DNA of 64,000 nt from Bacillota bacterium (lineage in GTDB: Bacteria > Bacillota > Clostridia > Oscillospirales > Ruminococcaceae), in NCBI GenBank assembly GCA_023439835.1, contig JAEXUW010000020.1, positions 62,001 through 126,000 on the forward strand, given 5' to 3'. This document shows, piece by piece, positions 51,425 through 60,316 of the stretch. The stretch's first letter is position 1; each line of letters begins with the position of its first letter. A program made the translations under genes and the position numbers. Under the pieces are notes generated by a model. It did no database searches. It saw only the letters and a list, made by a program, of their open reading frames with translations, and was not told the origin of the DNA.

Positions 51425-52834
51425 ATGGAAAAGGAAAAAAAATCAGAGGCTAAGAAGCTTCAGGAGAAGCTTTGTTCTCAGAGCAAGAATGCGGGACTTA
51501 TTCTTTCGGAGGAGCAGATAGCTAAGGCTGATAAATTTTGTGAGGAATACAAGGGCTTTCTAGATAAAGGAAAAACCGAACGTGAGGCTGTATCGGAAAC
51601 AGTCAGGCTTGCTGAAAAGTCAGGGTTTTCAGAATATGATTCAAAAAAGGACTACACCCCCGGCGATAGGTTTTATTATGTGAACAGAAAGAAAAGCGTT
51701 ATTCTGACTGTTGTCGGAACAGAGCCGATTGAAAAGGGGATAAGAATTGCCGCTGCACATATTGACTCGCCGAGAATTGATTTAAAACAAAATCCTGTTT
51801 ATGAGGATTGTGAGCTTGGGCTTTTCAAAACACATTATTATGGCGGAATTAAAAAATACCAGTGGACCGCTATACCTCTTTCACTTCACGGCGTAATTAT
51901 TAAAAAAGACGGAAAGTCCGTTGAAGTGTGCATCGGTGAGGATTCTGATGACCCTGTTTTTTGTGTGACTGACCTTCTTCCTCATTTAGCGACTGAACAG
52001 ATGAAAAGAACGCTATCAGACGGAATAAAGGGTGAGGAGCTTAATCTTCTTATCGGTTCGCGTCCATTTCGGGATGACGATGTGAGCGAAAAGGTAAAGC
52101 TTAATCTTCTTAATATTTTGTTTGAGAAATATGGTGTTATCGAGGACGATTTTCTATCGGCAGAGCTTGAGGCTGTTCCTGCATTTAAAGCTCAAGATGT
52201 CGGCTTTGACAGGAGTATGGTTGGCGGTTACGGTCAGGATGACCGAGTATGTGCATATACAGCACTAAAAGCAATATTGAAATGCAAGAACCCTGATTAT
52301 ACTTCAATGACGGTTCTCGCTGACAAGGAAGAGGTCGGAAGCGATGGAAACACAGGGCTTAGAAGCTCATTTATGGAATACTTTATTGCGGACATAGCTG
52401 AAAAACTCGGCTCAAACGCAAGAACTGTGCTTTCTCATTCTGAGTGTCTTTCAGCTGATGTAAATGCTGCCTTTGACCCCACCTTCCCCGATGTTCTTGA
52501 AAAAAGAAATGCTGCAAGAATAAACTACGGCGTATCGGTTATGAAATACAGCGGTGCTAGGGGAAAAGCCGGAACATCCGATGCTTCGGCTGAGTTTGTT
52601 TCAAGAGTCAGACAGATGTTTGACAAAAGGTCAATTGTATGGCAGACCGGTGAGCTTGGAAAGGTTGATCAGGGCGGAGGAGGAACGGTTGCCGCTTATA
52701 TTGCAAACCTCAACGTTGATGTTATAGACGTTGGTGTACCTGTTTTGTCCATGCACGCTCCTTTTGAGGTCACTTCAAAAATTGACGTTTATATGGCGTA
52801 TAAGGCATTTTCCGCTTTCTTCACTGACAAATAA
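51425..52834 (+). CDS. M18-family metalloaminopeptidase
   Basis: The 469-residue protein belongs to the M18 aminopeptidase family (aspartyl aminopeptidase-like). Metal ligands and catalytic residues are seen in AAHIDSPRIDLKQNP, GGYGQDDRVCAYTAL, LADKEEVGSDGNTGL and a late SMHAPFEVTSKIDVYM. It probably trims acidic residues from the N-terminus of cytoplasmic peptides. AAGGAGGAG precedes the ATG. A strong terminator follows, so this ends the prfA-tsaC-coaE-SLT-M18 run. Confidence 0.93.
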   Translation: MEKEKKSEAKKLQEKLCSQSKNAGLILSEEQIAKADKFCEEYKGFLDKGKTEREAVSETVRLAEKSGFSEYDSKKDYTPGDRFYYVNRKKSVILTVVGTEPIEKGIRIAAAHIDSPRIDLKQNPVYEDCELGLFKTHYYGGIKKYQWTAIPLSLHGVIIKKDGKSVEVCIGEDSDDPVFCVTDLLPHLATEQMKRTLSDGIKGEELNLLIGSRPFRDDDVSEKVKLNLLNILFEKYGVIEDDFLSAELEAVPAFKAQDVGFDRSMVGGYGQDDRVCAYTALKAILKCKNPDYTSMTVLADKEEVGSDGNTGLRSSFMEYFIADIAEKLGSNARTVLSHSECLSADVNAAFDPTFPDVLEKRNAARINYGVSVMKYSGARGKAGTSDASAEFVSRVRQMFDKRSIVWQTGELGKVDQGGGGTVAAYIANLNVDVIDVGVPVLSMHAPFEVTSKIDVYMAYKAFSAFFTDK

Positions 52835-52855
52835 AATTAATAACAAATAAACAGC

Positions 52856-52887
52856 CTGTCCCCCGTGAATTCGGGGGGCAGTTTTTT
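52856..52887 (+). terminator. Intrinsic terminator
   Basis: CTGTCCCCCG pairs with CGGGGGGCAG over a 6-base loop, followed by six T residues. Confidence 0.93.
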
Positions 52888-52932
52888 GTGCATAGATACA
52901 AAAGAGAAAAACAGTTAATTTCCTGTCCGAAA

Positions 52933-52977
52933 TCGACAGAATTAACGCTTGTATGGTTTTATAATTTAAATACAAGC
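52933..52977 (+). promoter_or_regulatory. Probable spoIIGA promoter region with operator-like dyad
   Basis: TATAAT at 52960-52965 is a likely -10. There is no good -35 at 17 bases. TTCTGTCGA, read on the minus strand at 52933-52941, resembles the Spo0A box core TGTCGAA. GCTTGTAT (52947-52954) and ATACAAGC (52970-52977) form an exact inverted repeat centred on the -10. A Spo0A-activated promoter with off-spaced hexamers would fit spoIIG, but this is inference. Confidence 0.45.
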
Positions 52978-52995
52978 TTGAGAAACGGAGGGCAT

Positions 52996-53850
52996 ATGAC
53001 CTACATCTATCTTGATGTTCTCTTAATTACAAATGTATATGTGAACTATTTCCTGTTAAAGGCGACAGCAAAAATCACGCATACCCAGCTAAAACTTTCA
53101 CGTTGTATTATCAGTGCCTTTCTGGGCTCATTGTCATCTCTTGTGATAGTAATCCCCAAGCTGAACATGGTGTATCTTATGCCTTTAAAAGTTTTATTTG
53201 CATTGACTATAATTAAAGTTGCGTTTGCGTCGATTTCAGTAAAAAGGCTTGTTAAGCTAGGTGTTGTTTTTTTTGTAGTAAGCTTTATATTTACGGGAAT
53301 AAACATGATAGCTTGTGAGCTGACAAAAACATCAGCAATAATTGTCAACAATCATTCTGTGTATTATAACATATCCATTATGACACTGATAATTTCAACC
53401 ATTGTTGCCTATATAGCGGTATGCGCTTGCTCTATGATATTTGATAGATACTGCAACATCAGCCACAGCTATAAGGTATCATTTGAACTTTCCGGAAAAA
53501 GATATGAGCTTTGCGGAATATCCGACACAGGGAATTCACTTATTGATTCTTTTTCGGGAAAGCCTGTAATTATATGCTCATCAGGTCAGCTTAATTCTGC
53601 GCTTAATCTCAATCCGAACAGTGTGTATGGAGCAGAGGATTATCTGAACTTGCTAAAAGGGAGAAAAGGGCTTAGGCTGCTGCCCTATTCAACTATAAGC
53701 AGCAGCGGTGTCCTGCCGGCTTTTTCAGCAGACAAAATAGCAATAAAAAATGAAAAAAACGAAGAAAAGTATGTTGATGCGTTTATTGGAATTTCCTCAA
53801 TAAAAAGCAACTGTGAAGAAGCAGTATTTAACCCGCGCTTATTAATATAA
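52996..53850 (+). CDS. spoIIGA: Sporulation sigma-E processing peptidase SpoIIGA
   Basis: SpoIIGA is the septal membrane aspartic protease that cleaves pro-sigma-E in the mother cell. The 284-residue protein has five membrane segments in the first 145 residues and a C-terminal protease domain with the catalytic Asp177 in GISDTGNSLID. GGAGGGC precedes the ATG at 52996; the longer frame upstream contains the terminator and promoter and is not coding. sigE follows 17 bases later, the standard order. Confidence 0.95.
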   Translation: MTYIYLDVLLITNVYVNYFLLKATAKITHTQLKLSRCIISAFLGSLSSLVIVIPKLNMVYLMPLKVLFALTIIKVAFASISVKRLVKLGVVFFVVSFIFTGINMIACELTKTSAIIVNNHSVYYNISIMTLIISTIVAYIAVCACSMIFDRYCNISHSYKVSFELSGKRYELCGISDTGNSLIDSFSGKPVIICSSGQLNSALNLNPNSVYGAEDYLNLLKGRKGLRLLPYSTISSSGVLPAFSADKIAIKNEKNEEKYVDAFIGISSIKSNCEEAVFNPRLLI

Positions 53851-53867
53851 AGAAAGGTGTGACTGGA

Positions 53868-54593
53868 ATGGAGGATATCACAAAAATATTTTTGAAAAAG
53901 GCAAAGCTTTTAATGTTCTGGCTCAGAAAAATAACTGAAAGCGATAGGGTTGATTATATTAACGGCCCTGAAACACTTCCGGCGCCTCTTTCAAGAGTTG
54001 AGGAGGAGGAAGCGTTCAAGCTTCTTCTCACAGACGAGAAAAACGGAAGAGAACAGCTTATCGTACATAATCTCAGGCTTGTGGTGTATATCGCCAAGAA
54101 ATTTGAGTCAACAGGCGTTGGCATCGAAGATTTGATATCAATTGGAACAATCGGTCTTATTAAAGCCGTAAAAACCTTCTGCCCTGAAAAGAACATAAAG
54201 CTAGCAACTTATGCTTCCCGCTGTATTGAAAATGAAATTCTAATGTTTTTGAGAAAATCGACGCAGTATAGAAATGAGATTTCTATTGATGAACCGCTTA
54301 ATATAGATTGGGACGGTAATGAGCTTTTGCTTTCAGACATTCTAGGAACTGAAGAGGACCTAGTGAACAGAGATATTGAAACAGAAGTTGAAAAGCATCT
54401 TCTTTTTGAAGCAATAGAGGGGCTTGAAGATAGAGAGCGTCAGATAATGGAGATGCGTTTTGGGCTTGGCACCGGAAAAGAAATGACACAGAAAGAAGTC
54501 GCTGATTTAATTGGCATTTCACAATCATATATTTCTCGACTTGAAAAGAGGATAATTAAGAGCCTTAAATACAGTCTTGAAAAAATTTCATAG
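53868..54593 (+). CDS. sigE: RNA polymerase sporulation sigma factor SigE
   Basis: SigE directs early mother-cell gene expression. The 241-residue protein has a short N-terminal pro-sequence (about residues 1-30), region 2 with LRLVVYIAKKFESTGVGIEDLISIGTIGLIKAVKTF, and region 4 with GLEDRERQIMEMRFGLG and the helix-turn-helix MTQKEVADLIGISQSYISRLEKR. SpoIIGA should remove the pro-sequence. ATG at 53868 follows AAAGGTG; an ATG-like TTG/GTG at 53859 is an alternative start. Confidence 0.96.
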   Translation: MEDITKIFLKKAKLLMFWLRKITESDRVDYINGPETLPAPLSRVEEEEAFKLLLTDEKNGREQLIVHNLRLVVYIAKKFESTGVGIEDLISIGTIGLIKAVKTFCPEKNIKLATYASRCIENEILMFLRKSTQYRNEISIDEPLNIDWDGNELLLSDILGTEEDLVNRDIETEVEKHLLFEAIEGLEDRERQIMEMRFGLGTGKEMTQKEVADLIGISQSYISRLEKRIIKSLKYSLEKIS

Positions 54594-54634
54594 AGTTACC
54601 AGAATTTACTGTACTGGTTTTTGAATATTAATTT

Positions 54635-54703
54635 TGCTCCTGACAATAATTTAATTACTGGCTGTCATTAGTTTGTAGCTTGAATTGAATTTTATCAGGA
54701 GCA
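54635..54703 (+). promoter_or_regulatory. Inverted repeat that masks the sigG ribosome-binding site
   Basis: TGCTCCTGA (54635-54643) and TCAGGAGCA (54695-54703) are exact 9-bp complements over a 51-base loop. The 3' arm contains AGGAG, the ribosome-binding site of sigG, whose ATG is at 54708. In Bacillus subtilis a leader hairpin is known to dampen sigG translation. Confidence 0.65.
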
Positions 54704-54707
54704 TATT

Positions 54708-55478
54708 ATGCACTATAATAAGGTTGAGATAAGCGGTGTTAACACATCAAAACTGACAGTACTTAGAGAGGCTGAAAAAATTGAGCTCATAAAAAAAATG
54801 AAGAACGGCGACAAGGCAGCCAGAGAAAAGCTGATTAGCGGTAATTTGCGGCTTGTATTAAGTGTTCTTCAAAAATTTATCGGAAGAGGTGAAAACCCCG
54901 ACGACCTTTTTCAGGTTGGCTGTATAGGGCTTATGAAGGCAATCGATAATTTTGACATCAGTCAAAATGTAAGATTTTCAACATATGCTGTTCCTATGAT
55001 AAGCGGAGAGCTTAGACGGTATCTCAGAGATAACAATCCAATTCGTGTGAGTAGATCTCTCAGGGATTTGGCATATAAAGCAATGCAGGCTAAAGAATTG
55101 CTGACAAATCAAAAACAATGCGAACCGACTATTGAACAGATAGCAAAAGAAATCGGGGTTTCAAAAGCTGAGGTGGTTCTGGCGCTTGAGTCGATAAGCG
55201 ATCCTATTTCTTTGTATGAGCCTGTATTTTCTGATTCAGGTGACACGTTATACGTTCTAGACCAAGTCGGAGATAAATCGGATGACGAGAGCTGGCTTGA
55301 TGAAATATCATTGAAAGAGGCTATAAACCTGCTTCTTCCTAGAGAAAAAAAGATATTATATTTAAGATTCTTTCAAGGAAAAACTCAGGTAGAGGTAGCA
55401 AACAGCATCGGAATATCACAGGCACAGGTTTCAAGGTTAGAAAAAGGTGCCCTTGACAGAATAAAAAAACAAATATAA
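54708..55478 (+). CDS. sigG: RNA polymerase sporulation sigma factor SigG
   Basis: SigG directs late forespore gene expression. The 256-residue protein begins with the family N-terminus NKVEISGVNTSKLTVL, has region 2 (NLRLVLSVLQKFIGRGENPDDLFQVGCIGLMKAIDNFD), region 3 and region 4 with the helix-turn-helix TQVEVANSIGISQAQVSRLEKG. The start has AGGAG buried in an inverted repeat. It stands in the standard spoIIGA-sigE-sigG order, with 114 bases after sigE that may carry its own forespore promoter. Confidence 0.97.
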   Translation: MHYNKVEISGVNTSKLTVLREAEKIELIKKMKNGDKAAREKLISGNLRLVLSVLQKFIGRGENPDDLFQVGCIGLMKAIDNFDISQNVRFSTYAVPMISGELRRYLRDNNPIRVSRSLRDLAYKAMQAKELLTNQKQCEPTIEQIAKEIGVSKAEVVLALESISDPISLYEPVFSDSGDTLYVLDQVGDKSDDESWLDEISLKEAINLLLPREKKILYLRFFQGKTQVEVANSIGISQAQVSRLEKGALDRIKKQI

Positions 55479-55484
55479 CTGAAG

Positions 55485-55511
55485 AACGCCTGCTTTTTGC
55501 GGGCGTTTATT
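55485..55511 (+). terminator. Intrinsic terminator after sigG
   Basis: AACGCCTGC pairs with GCGGGCGTT over a loop of five T residues; TATTATG follows, so the T-run is weak. Confidence 0.75.
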
Positions 55512-55686
55512 ATGCAATAAATACAGAGGGTAATGTTTGTGATTGCACAATGTAATAACATATTCCGAAAGGGCATAAAATTATATGGGAATATTTTCAG
55601 CAAAATTATTCGTATTACATCTTGTATTATATTGTCGAAAATGATAGAATGAATTATATGCAACGGATACGTAAAGAGAGGTTAAA

Positions 55687-57216
55687 ATGAAAAGACTTGC
55701 TATTATTTTATTGGTAATAACATCGCTTTCTTTTTTTGCTTCATGCGATAAAAATGAAAGTTCAAAAGCTGGCGTAACAATTGATACTTCAGAAAGCTCA
55801 ATTGTTACCATTCAATCACAATCTCCTTCGGCGGAGGTTACAACAACAACCCCCTCAACGACCACGACTGTAACCACTACTACTCCGGATACAACTACTA
55901 CGCCGGATACTACAACTACACCTGAAGCAACCACTACTCCAGATACAACGACCACTACGGTTGCGACGACAACAACTCCGCCGCCGACAACCACAACAAC
56001 GGTCACAACAACCACACCGGCGACAACTACGACCGTAACTACAACTACTCCTGTTACAACAACCACACCGGCGACGACGACCTCGCCACCGATAGTGACA
56101 AATACATATAATCCGCTAAACTATAATGAACAGATTGCCGTATGGTTTGCATATCTTGATGTTGACGGTTGGCTGAAGAACAGCACTGAATCCCAGTTCA
56201 GAAGTCGTGTTGGCACCGCTTTTGACAATGTGAAAAATCTTGGTGCAAATACGGTTTATGTTCATGTCAGGGCATTTTCAGATGCATATTATTCATCAAG
56301 CTATTTTACCTGGACAAACTGTTCAAACGGACCTGGTAGCAATCCAGGATTTGACCCGCTGAAAATTATGATTGATATTGCCCATTCAAAGGGATTGTCA
56401 TTTCATGCGTGGATAAATCCAATGCGTGTTATGACCGAATCTAATCTTTCAGCGATGAGTAATAATTATATTGTGAAGCAATGGTATAACGATCCCGATA
56501 AAAAGGGAAAGTACATAGTCAAGCCGTCAAACAGTACTCAATATTGGCTAAATCCGGCATATCCAGAGGTTAGACAGCTTATATTCAATGGTGTTCGTGA
56601 GATTGTTCAAAATTATGATGTTGATGCAATACATATAGATGATTATTTTTACCCCACAACTGTCTCAAGCTTCGACTCTTCGGCGTTCAACGCATCGGGT
56701 AGTTCAAGTCTCAGCGCTTGGAGATTTTCAAATATTGACTCTCTGGTTTCAGGAATTTACAGCACGATTAAGAGCGTTAATTCAAAGGTTCTTTTTGGAG
56801 TAAGCCCACAGGGCAACATGAATAACAACTATACACAAATGTATGCCGACGTTAAGAAATGGTGTTCGACCGCCGGATATCTTGACTATATTGCTCCTCA
56901 GGTTTATTTTTCTTTCACAAATATATATCAGCCCTATGAGACATGCGCTCAAGGCTGGAATGACATAATTAAGCTGTCAAATATTAAGTTGATTTTCGGG
57001 CTTGCCCCATATCGTATCGGTGAAACTTCATCGCCGAGTGATCCGGGTTGGGCAACGGAAACAAGAATTATTGCCAGAGAAATTGAATACTCAAGGACAT
57101 TATCGAAATACTCGGGTGTAGCGCTATATAGATATAACAGTATGTTCAGCCCTTATGTGGGCGTTGCCTCTTTGGTTAATGCCGAGGTTGAACAAATACG
57201 GGCGCTACTCAATTAG
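55687..57216 (+). CDS. GHL10-type glycoside hydrolase-like lipoprotein with Thr-rich linker
   Basis: The 509-residue protein has a lipoprotein signal (lipobox FASC, Cys20), a linker of about 85 residues built of Thr runs with Pro, Val and Asp (about 52-138), and a TIM-barrel domain of the GHL10/DUF187 family (IAVWFAYLDVDGW, FHAWINPMRV, and the acidic pair in AIHIDDYFYP). GHL10 proteins are taken to act on polysaccharide at the cell surface; the substrate is not known. The Thr-rich part is probably an extended, perhaps glycosylated, wall-spanning stalk. RBS AGAGAGG. The neighbour at 57241 is related in architecture. Confidence 0.88.
   Translation: MKRLAIILLVITSLSFFASCDKNESSKAGVTIDTSESSIVTIQSQSPSAEVTTTTPSTTTTVTTTTPDTTTTPDTTTTPEATTTPDTTTTTVATTTTPPPTTTTTVTTTTPATTTTVTTTTPVTTTTPATTTSPPIVTNTYNPLNYNEQIAVWFAYLDVDGWLKNSTESQFRSRVGTAFDNVKNLGANTVYVHVRAFSDAYYSSSYFTWTNCSNGPGSNPGFDPLKIMIDIAHSKGLSFHAWINPMRVMTESNLSAMSNNYIVKQWYNDPDKKGKYIVKPSNSTQYWLNPAYPEVRQLIFNGVREIVQNYDVDAIHIDDYFYPTTVSSFDSSAFNASGSSSLSAWRFSNIDSLVSGIYSTIKSVNSKVLFGVSPQGNMNNNYTQMYADVKKWCSTAGYLDYIAPQVYFSFTNIYQPYETCAQGWNDIIKLSNIKLIFGLAPYRIGETSSPSDPGWATETRIIAREIEYSRTLSKYSGVALYRYNSMFSPYVGVASLVNAEVEQIRALLN
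55845..56095 (+). repeat. Thr-codon-rich low-complexity repeat within the GHL10 gene
   Basis: ACN codons make up most of this stretch, arranged as imperfect repeats of about 15-24 bases encoding TTTTP-like and TTTTV-like units. It is in frame throughout. On the opposite strand it gives a spurious Val-rich open frame. Confidence 0.9.
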
Positions 57217-57240
57217 GACAGAAGATGAGAGGAGAACCTG

Positions 57241-60171
57241 ATGAAGAAGGTATTGCGTTTTTTCAGCATGCTTATGACGTTAATGCTTATGCTGACCTTC
57301 ACGCCTGAAATTGATGCTGTTTATAAAGAAGTACGTGCTTATGCCGAAACAATTCAGGAGGAGTCGCCTGCCGATGTTGTTACCGACGACACAGCTTCAA
57401 GCGAAGGGAATATTGATGAAGGTGAGTATATATCTCAAGCTCAATCACATTATTCTTTTCCTGATGAAATGAGATCTGTCACAATCACTCCCGGATATGA
57501 TTATTTTAAGGACAGCTCACAGTCCGCTGAAATAACTCAGTCGGAAATTGATGAAATTCTTAATAAACTTGATTCATATCAAATGAATTCAATTATTATT
57601 GACACAAGCTATAATGGCAAAGCTTATTTTGATCTTTCAGCGTCGCTTTCTCTTAATGAGCTATCGATAAAACAGCTTATTGAGTCTGCAAAGGACAGGC
57701 TGTATTATGTTTATATCAATCTTGATATGAACTTTATTCTCAATCAACCTGAAAATGCGTCACTCAACGAAAGAGTTGACTATATAACTCAGATTGCACA
57801 CAAATTTTCAGGAAAGTACTTTATAGACGGTGTGATACTAAGCGGGTATTACCGTCAGAAAAGTGTTGAAAACTATGCTTATTATATGGACATAGGTTCA
57901 GGCATCGGCTTTGAAAACTGGCTTTTGGAGAATGGTGCGTATGCCTTTAGTCTGGTGAGCAAAGCAATACATAAAACCGACAATACAATCCCCGTTGGCA
58001 TCAGAATAACAAACGCATGGGCAAACAGCTCTGAAAACCCTTCAGGCTCTGAAACAAACGATTCATTTCAAGCGCTCACTGATGGATTTTCCGATACGGT
58101 GGGGTATTTAAAATCCGGTTTAGCCGATTTCATTATGCTTGAAATATCAGGTTCAATAAGCGACAGCAATTTACCATTTAATAATGTTGTAAGCTGGTGG
58201 TCACAAAGATCAACCGAAGCAGCTGTTCCTATGTTTTTGCTTCACGAAAACGAGAAACTAAACTCAGCATGGGCAATTGACGAGGTTGTAAAGCAGTTAG
58301 TTGCGGCTAGAAATATTCCGCGATATCAGGGAAGTGCATTTACGTCTTATTCTCAGCTTGCAAGCGGAAGTGAAAGCACAAAGGTGCTTTTGGACTACTA
58401 CAACGACACGTTAAATGAGGAGGCTCTTAACACAGAGCTTACCATTGTTTCTCCCACACAAAGAACCTTTACAACATATGAGCCAACAGTTAAGTTTCAG
58501 GGAACATATGATTCAAACTTCAATGTTTACTTTAATGACCAGCTCATTGTCCTAAACGAAGCAGGAAATTTCTATTATGAGGAAGACCTGAAAATCGGTC
58601 ACAACACATTTACTATAAGAAATAAGTCAAACACAATTGTATATAAAATCGAAAGAAAAATTGAAGTAATCAAGAGCATTGAGCCGGTCAGCAACATGAC
58701 TGTTGAGGGCAAAACGACGATTAACGTTTCAGCGGTTGCATATAAAGGCTCAAAGGTTTCTGCGACTCTTAACGGAAAGACAATATCCTTGACAGAAACA
58801 AGCGGACAGTGGGAAGGTTCTGATCCAAACTCGAACTACGCAAAGTATGTGGGATCATTTACTGCTCCTCAAGGAATTGTGTTAAAAGAGCAGTATCTCG
58901 GGAATATTGTTATTACCGGCAATTATAACGGAATATATACTAAAACACTGACGGGCGGAGCTGTGACGATTTCCGCACTGCCTGAGGATATAAAGCCGAC
59001 ACAGCTAATTCAAGTTACAACAGATAATGCACTCACGTATAATTATTATACTACAAACAAGGTGCCTGATCCTGATTCTCCAAGGCTACCCGCTGGAACA
59101 TACGATTATTTTATAAAGAAGGTTACATATGACGGCGTGGATTACTATCTGACTGAATCTAAGAAGCGAATTCTTGCGGCTGACGCAAAAATGGTCAGTG
59201 GCTATACCTTTGGTGAGAATAATCTCTCTGTTGTAAGCACCTATATGGACAATTCCGATACGGTTATTAAACTGCAAATGAATACGCCTATTCCGTTTAG
59301 TATAAAGTACAATCCGACAAATTACTATACGGGCGGGTTTGGCAACTATTACGTCAAAAACTTTACCGCAACGAGCGTGGTTATTGATTTTGATTACTTG
59401 TCAAATGTATCGGGAACGCCTTCAATGCCGTCGGGAGCATTATTTAACGGTGCTTCGTGGTCATCTTATGAATCAGGCGGACAAATGAAGTATCAGCTCA
59501 AGCTTAATTTGTCACAGGCAGGAATTTTTAACGGAGTAACAACCTCATACTCATCTGACGGAACTCTGACACTGAGGTTTAACGGATATAACAACAGCTT
59601 GGCTGGCGCAGTATTTGTGGTTGACCCCGGTCACGGAATGACCGCAAAGGGAATAATTGATCCGGGTGCCGTTGGTGCCGTTAATGAGCATACGATAAAT
59701 TGGATAGTTGCACAGAAGCTCACCGCACAGCTTCAGGCAGCGGGAGCAACTGTGTATATGCTTCCTACACATACAACTTATATAGATTCGTTCCAGCGCT
59801 CATCATATGCAAGGCAGTATAAGCCGGATATGTACATATCAATTCACTGCAATGCCGTTAGCGGCAACGGTGAGGGCATAAGAGGCACTGAGGTTCATTA
59901 TTTCATGCCGTTTTCTCAGCCGCTAGCGTCTGGAATTGTTAATAACCTTGCCTCCTTCTGGCATGGCTATTACGGTGACGGCAAAAATCGCAATAGAGGT
60001 ACATATTGGAACTGGTTTGCGGTAACGCTTCAGCAGGATTTCCCTTCAGTGCTTGTTGAACTTGGATTTATTACCGACAGCGTTGAAGTAATGGCTATGT
60101 ATAATAATACAGACCAGCTTGCCGCGGCTATCGTTCAAGGATGCCGTGAATACTACGCAAGAAAAGGATAG
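57241..60171 (+). CDS. Exported N-acetylmuramoyl-L-alanine amidase with N-terminal barrel-like domain
   Basis: The 976-residue protein has a signal peptide (residues 1-35), a region of about 300 residues resembling the GHL10 TIM barrel of the neighbouring gene, beta-rich domains of unknown type (about 400-785), and a C-terminal Amidase_3 domain with zinc ligands in VDPGHG, NEHTIN and SIHCNA and the catalytic Glu in LVELGFITDS. It should cut the stem peptide from peptidoglycan. The barrel-like part lacks the acidic pair of the neighbour (ILSGYYR in its place), so it may only bind. Gap to the previous gene: 24 bases. Confidence 0.9.
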   Translation: MKKVLRFFSMLMTLMLMLTFTPEIDAVYKEVRAYAETIQEESPADVVTDDTASSEGNIDEGEYISQAQSHYSFPDEMRSVTITPGYDYFKDSSQSAEITQSEIDEILNKLDSYQMNSIIIDTSYNGKAYFDLSASLSLNELSIKQLIESAKDRLYYVYINLDMNFILNQPENASLNERVDYITQIAHKFSGKYFIDGVILSGYYRQKSVENYAYYMDIGSGIGFENWLLENGAYAFSLVSKAIHKTDNTIPVGIRITNAWANSSENPSGSETNDSFQALTDGFSDTVGYLKSGLADFIMLEISGSISDSNLPFNNVVSWWSQRSTEAAVPMFLLHENEKLNSAWAIDEVVKQLVAARNIPRYQGSAFTSYSQLASGSESTKVLLDYYNDTLNEEALNTELTIVSPTQRTFTTYEPTVKFQGTYDSNFNVYFNDQLIVLNEAGNFYYEEDLKIGHNTFTIRNKSNTIVYKIERKIEVIKSIEPVSNMTVEGKTTINVSAVAYKGSKVSATLNGKTISLTETSGQWEGSDPNSNYAKYVGSFTAPQGIVLKEQYLGNIVITGNYNGIYTKTLTGGAVTISALPEDIKPTQLIQVTTDNALTYNYYTTNKVPDPDSPRLPAGTYDYFIKKVTYDGVDYYLTESKKRILAADAKMVSGYTFGENNLSVVSTYMDNSDTVIKLQMNTPIPFSIKYNPTNYYTGGFGNYYVKNFTATSVVIDFDYLSNVSGTPSMPSGALFNGASWSSYESGGQMKYQLKLNLSQAGIFNGVTTSYSSDGTLTLRFNGYNNSLAGAVFVVDPGHGMTAKGIIDPGAVGAVNEHTINWIVAQKLTAQLQAAGATVYMLPTHTTYIDSFQRSSYARQYKPDMYISIHCNAVSGNGEGIRGTEVHYFMPFSQPLASGIVNNLASFWHGYYGDGKNRNRGTYWNWFAVTLQQDFPSVLVELGFITDSVEVMAMYNNTDQLAAAIVQGCREYYARKG

Positions 60172-60176
60172 AATTT

Positions 60177-60207
60177 ATGTCTGCCGTAACCTGCGGCAGA
60201 CATTTTT
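60177..60207 (+). terminator. Intrinsic terminator
   Basis: ATGTCTGCCG pairs with CGGCAGACAT over a 7-base loop followed by four T residues. Confidence 0.88.
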
Positions 60208-60251
60208 ATAATACCTTTAAGAGAGATTTTGCAAATAAATTGTGAAAACTA

Positions 60252-60279
60252 TTGAATTATTATAGGAAAATGGTATAAT
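60252..60279 (+). promoter_or_regulatory. Promoter of yajC
   Basis: TTGAAT and TATAAT with 16 bases between, plus TGG before the -10 (extended -10). Confidence 0.75.
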
Positions 60280-60316
60280 AATAAAGCAAGTAAAAATAAG
60301 AATTTTGGAGGTTAAA

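Noticed and set aside
55812..56066. Long Val/Gly-rich open frame on the minus strand
   Set aside because: It is the mirror of the Thr-codon repeat of the GHL10 gene and has no start context or ribosome-binding site.
55845..56095. Possible CRISPR-like repeats
   Set aside because: The units vary in length, have no unique spacers and encode a continuous Thr-rich linker in frame.
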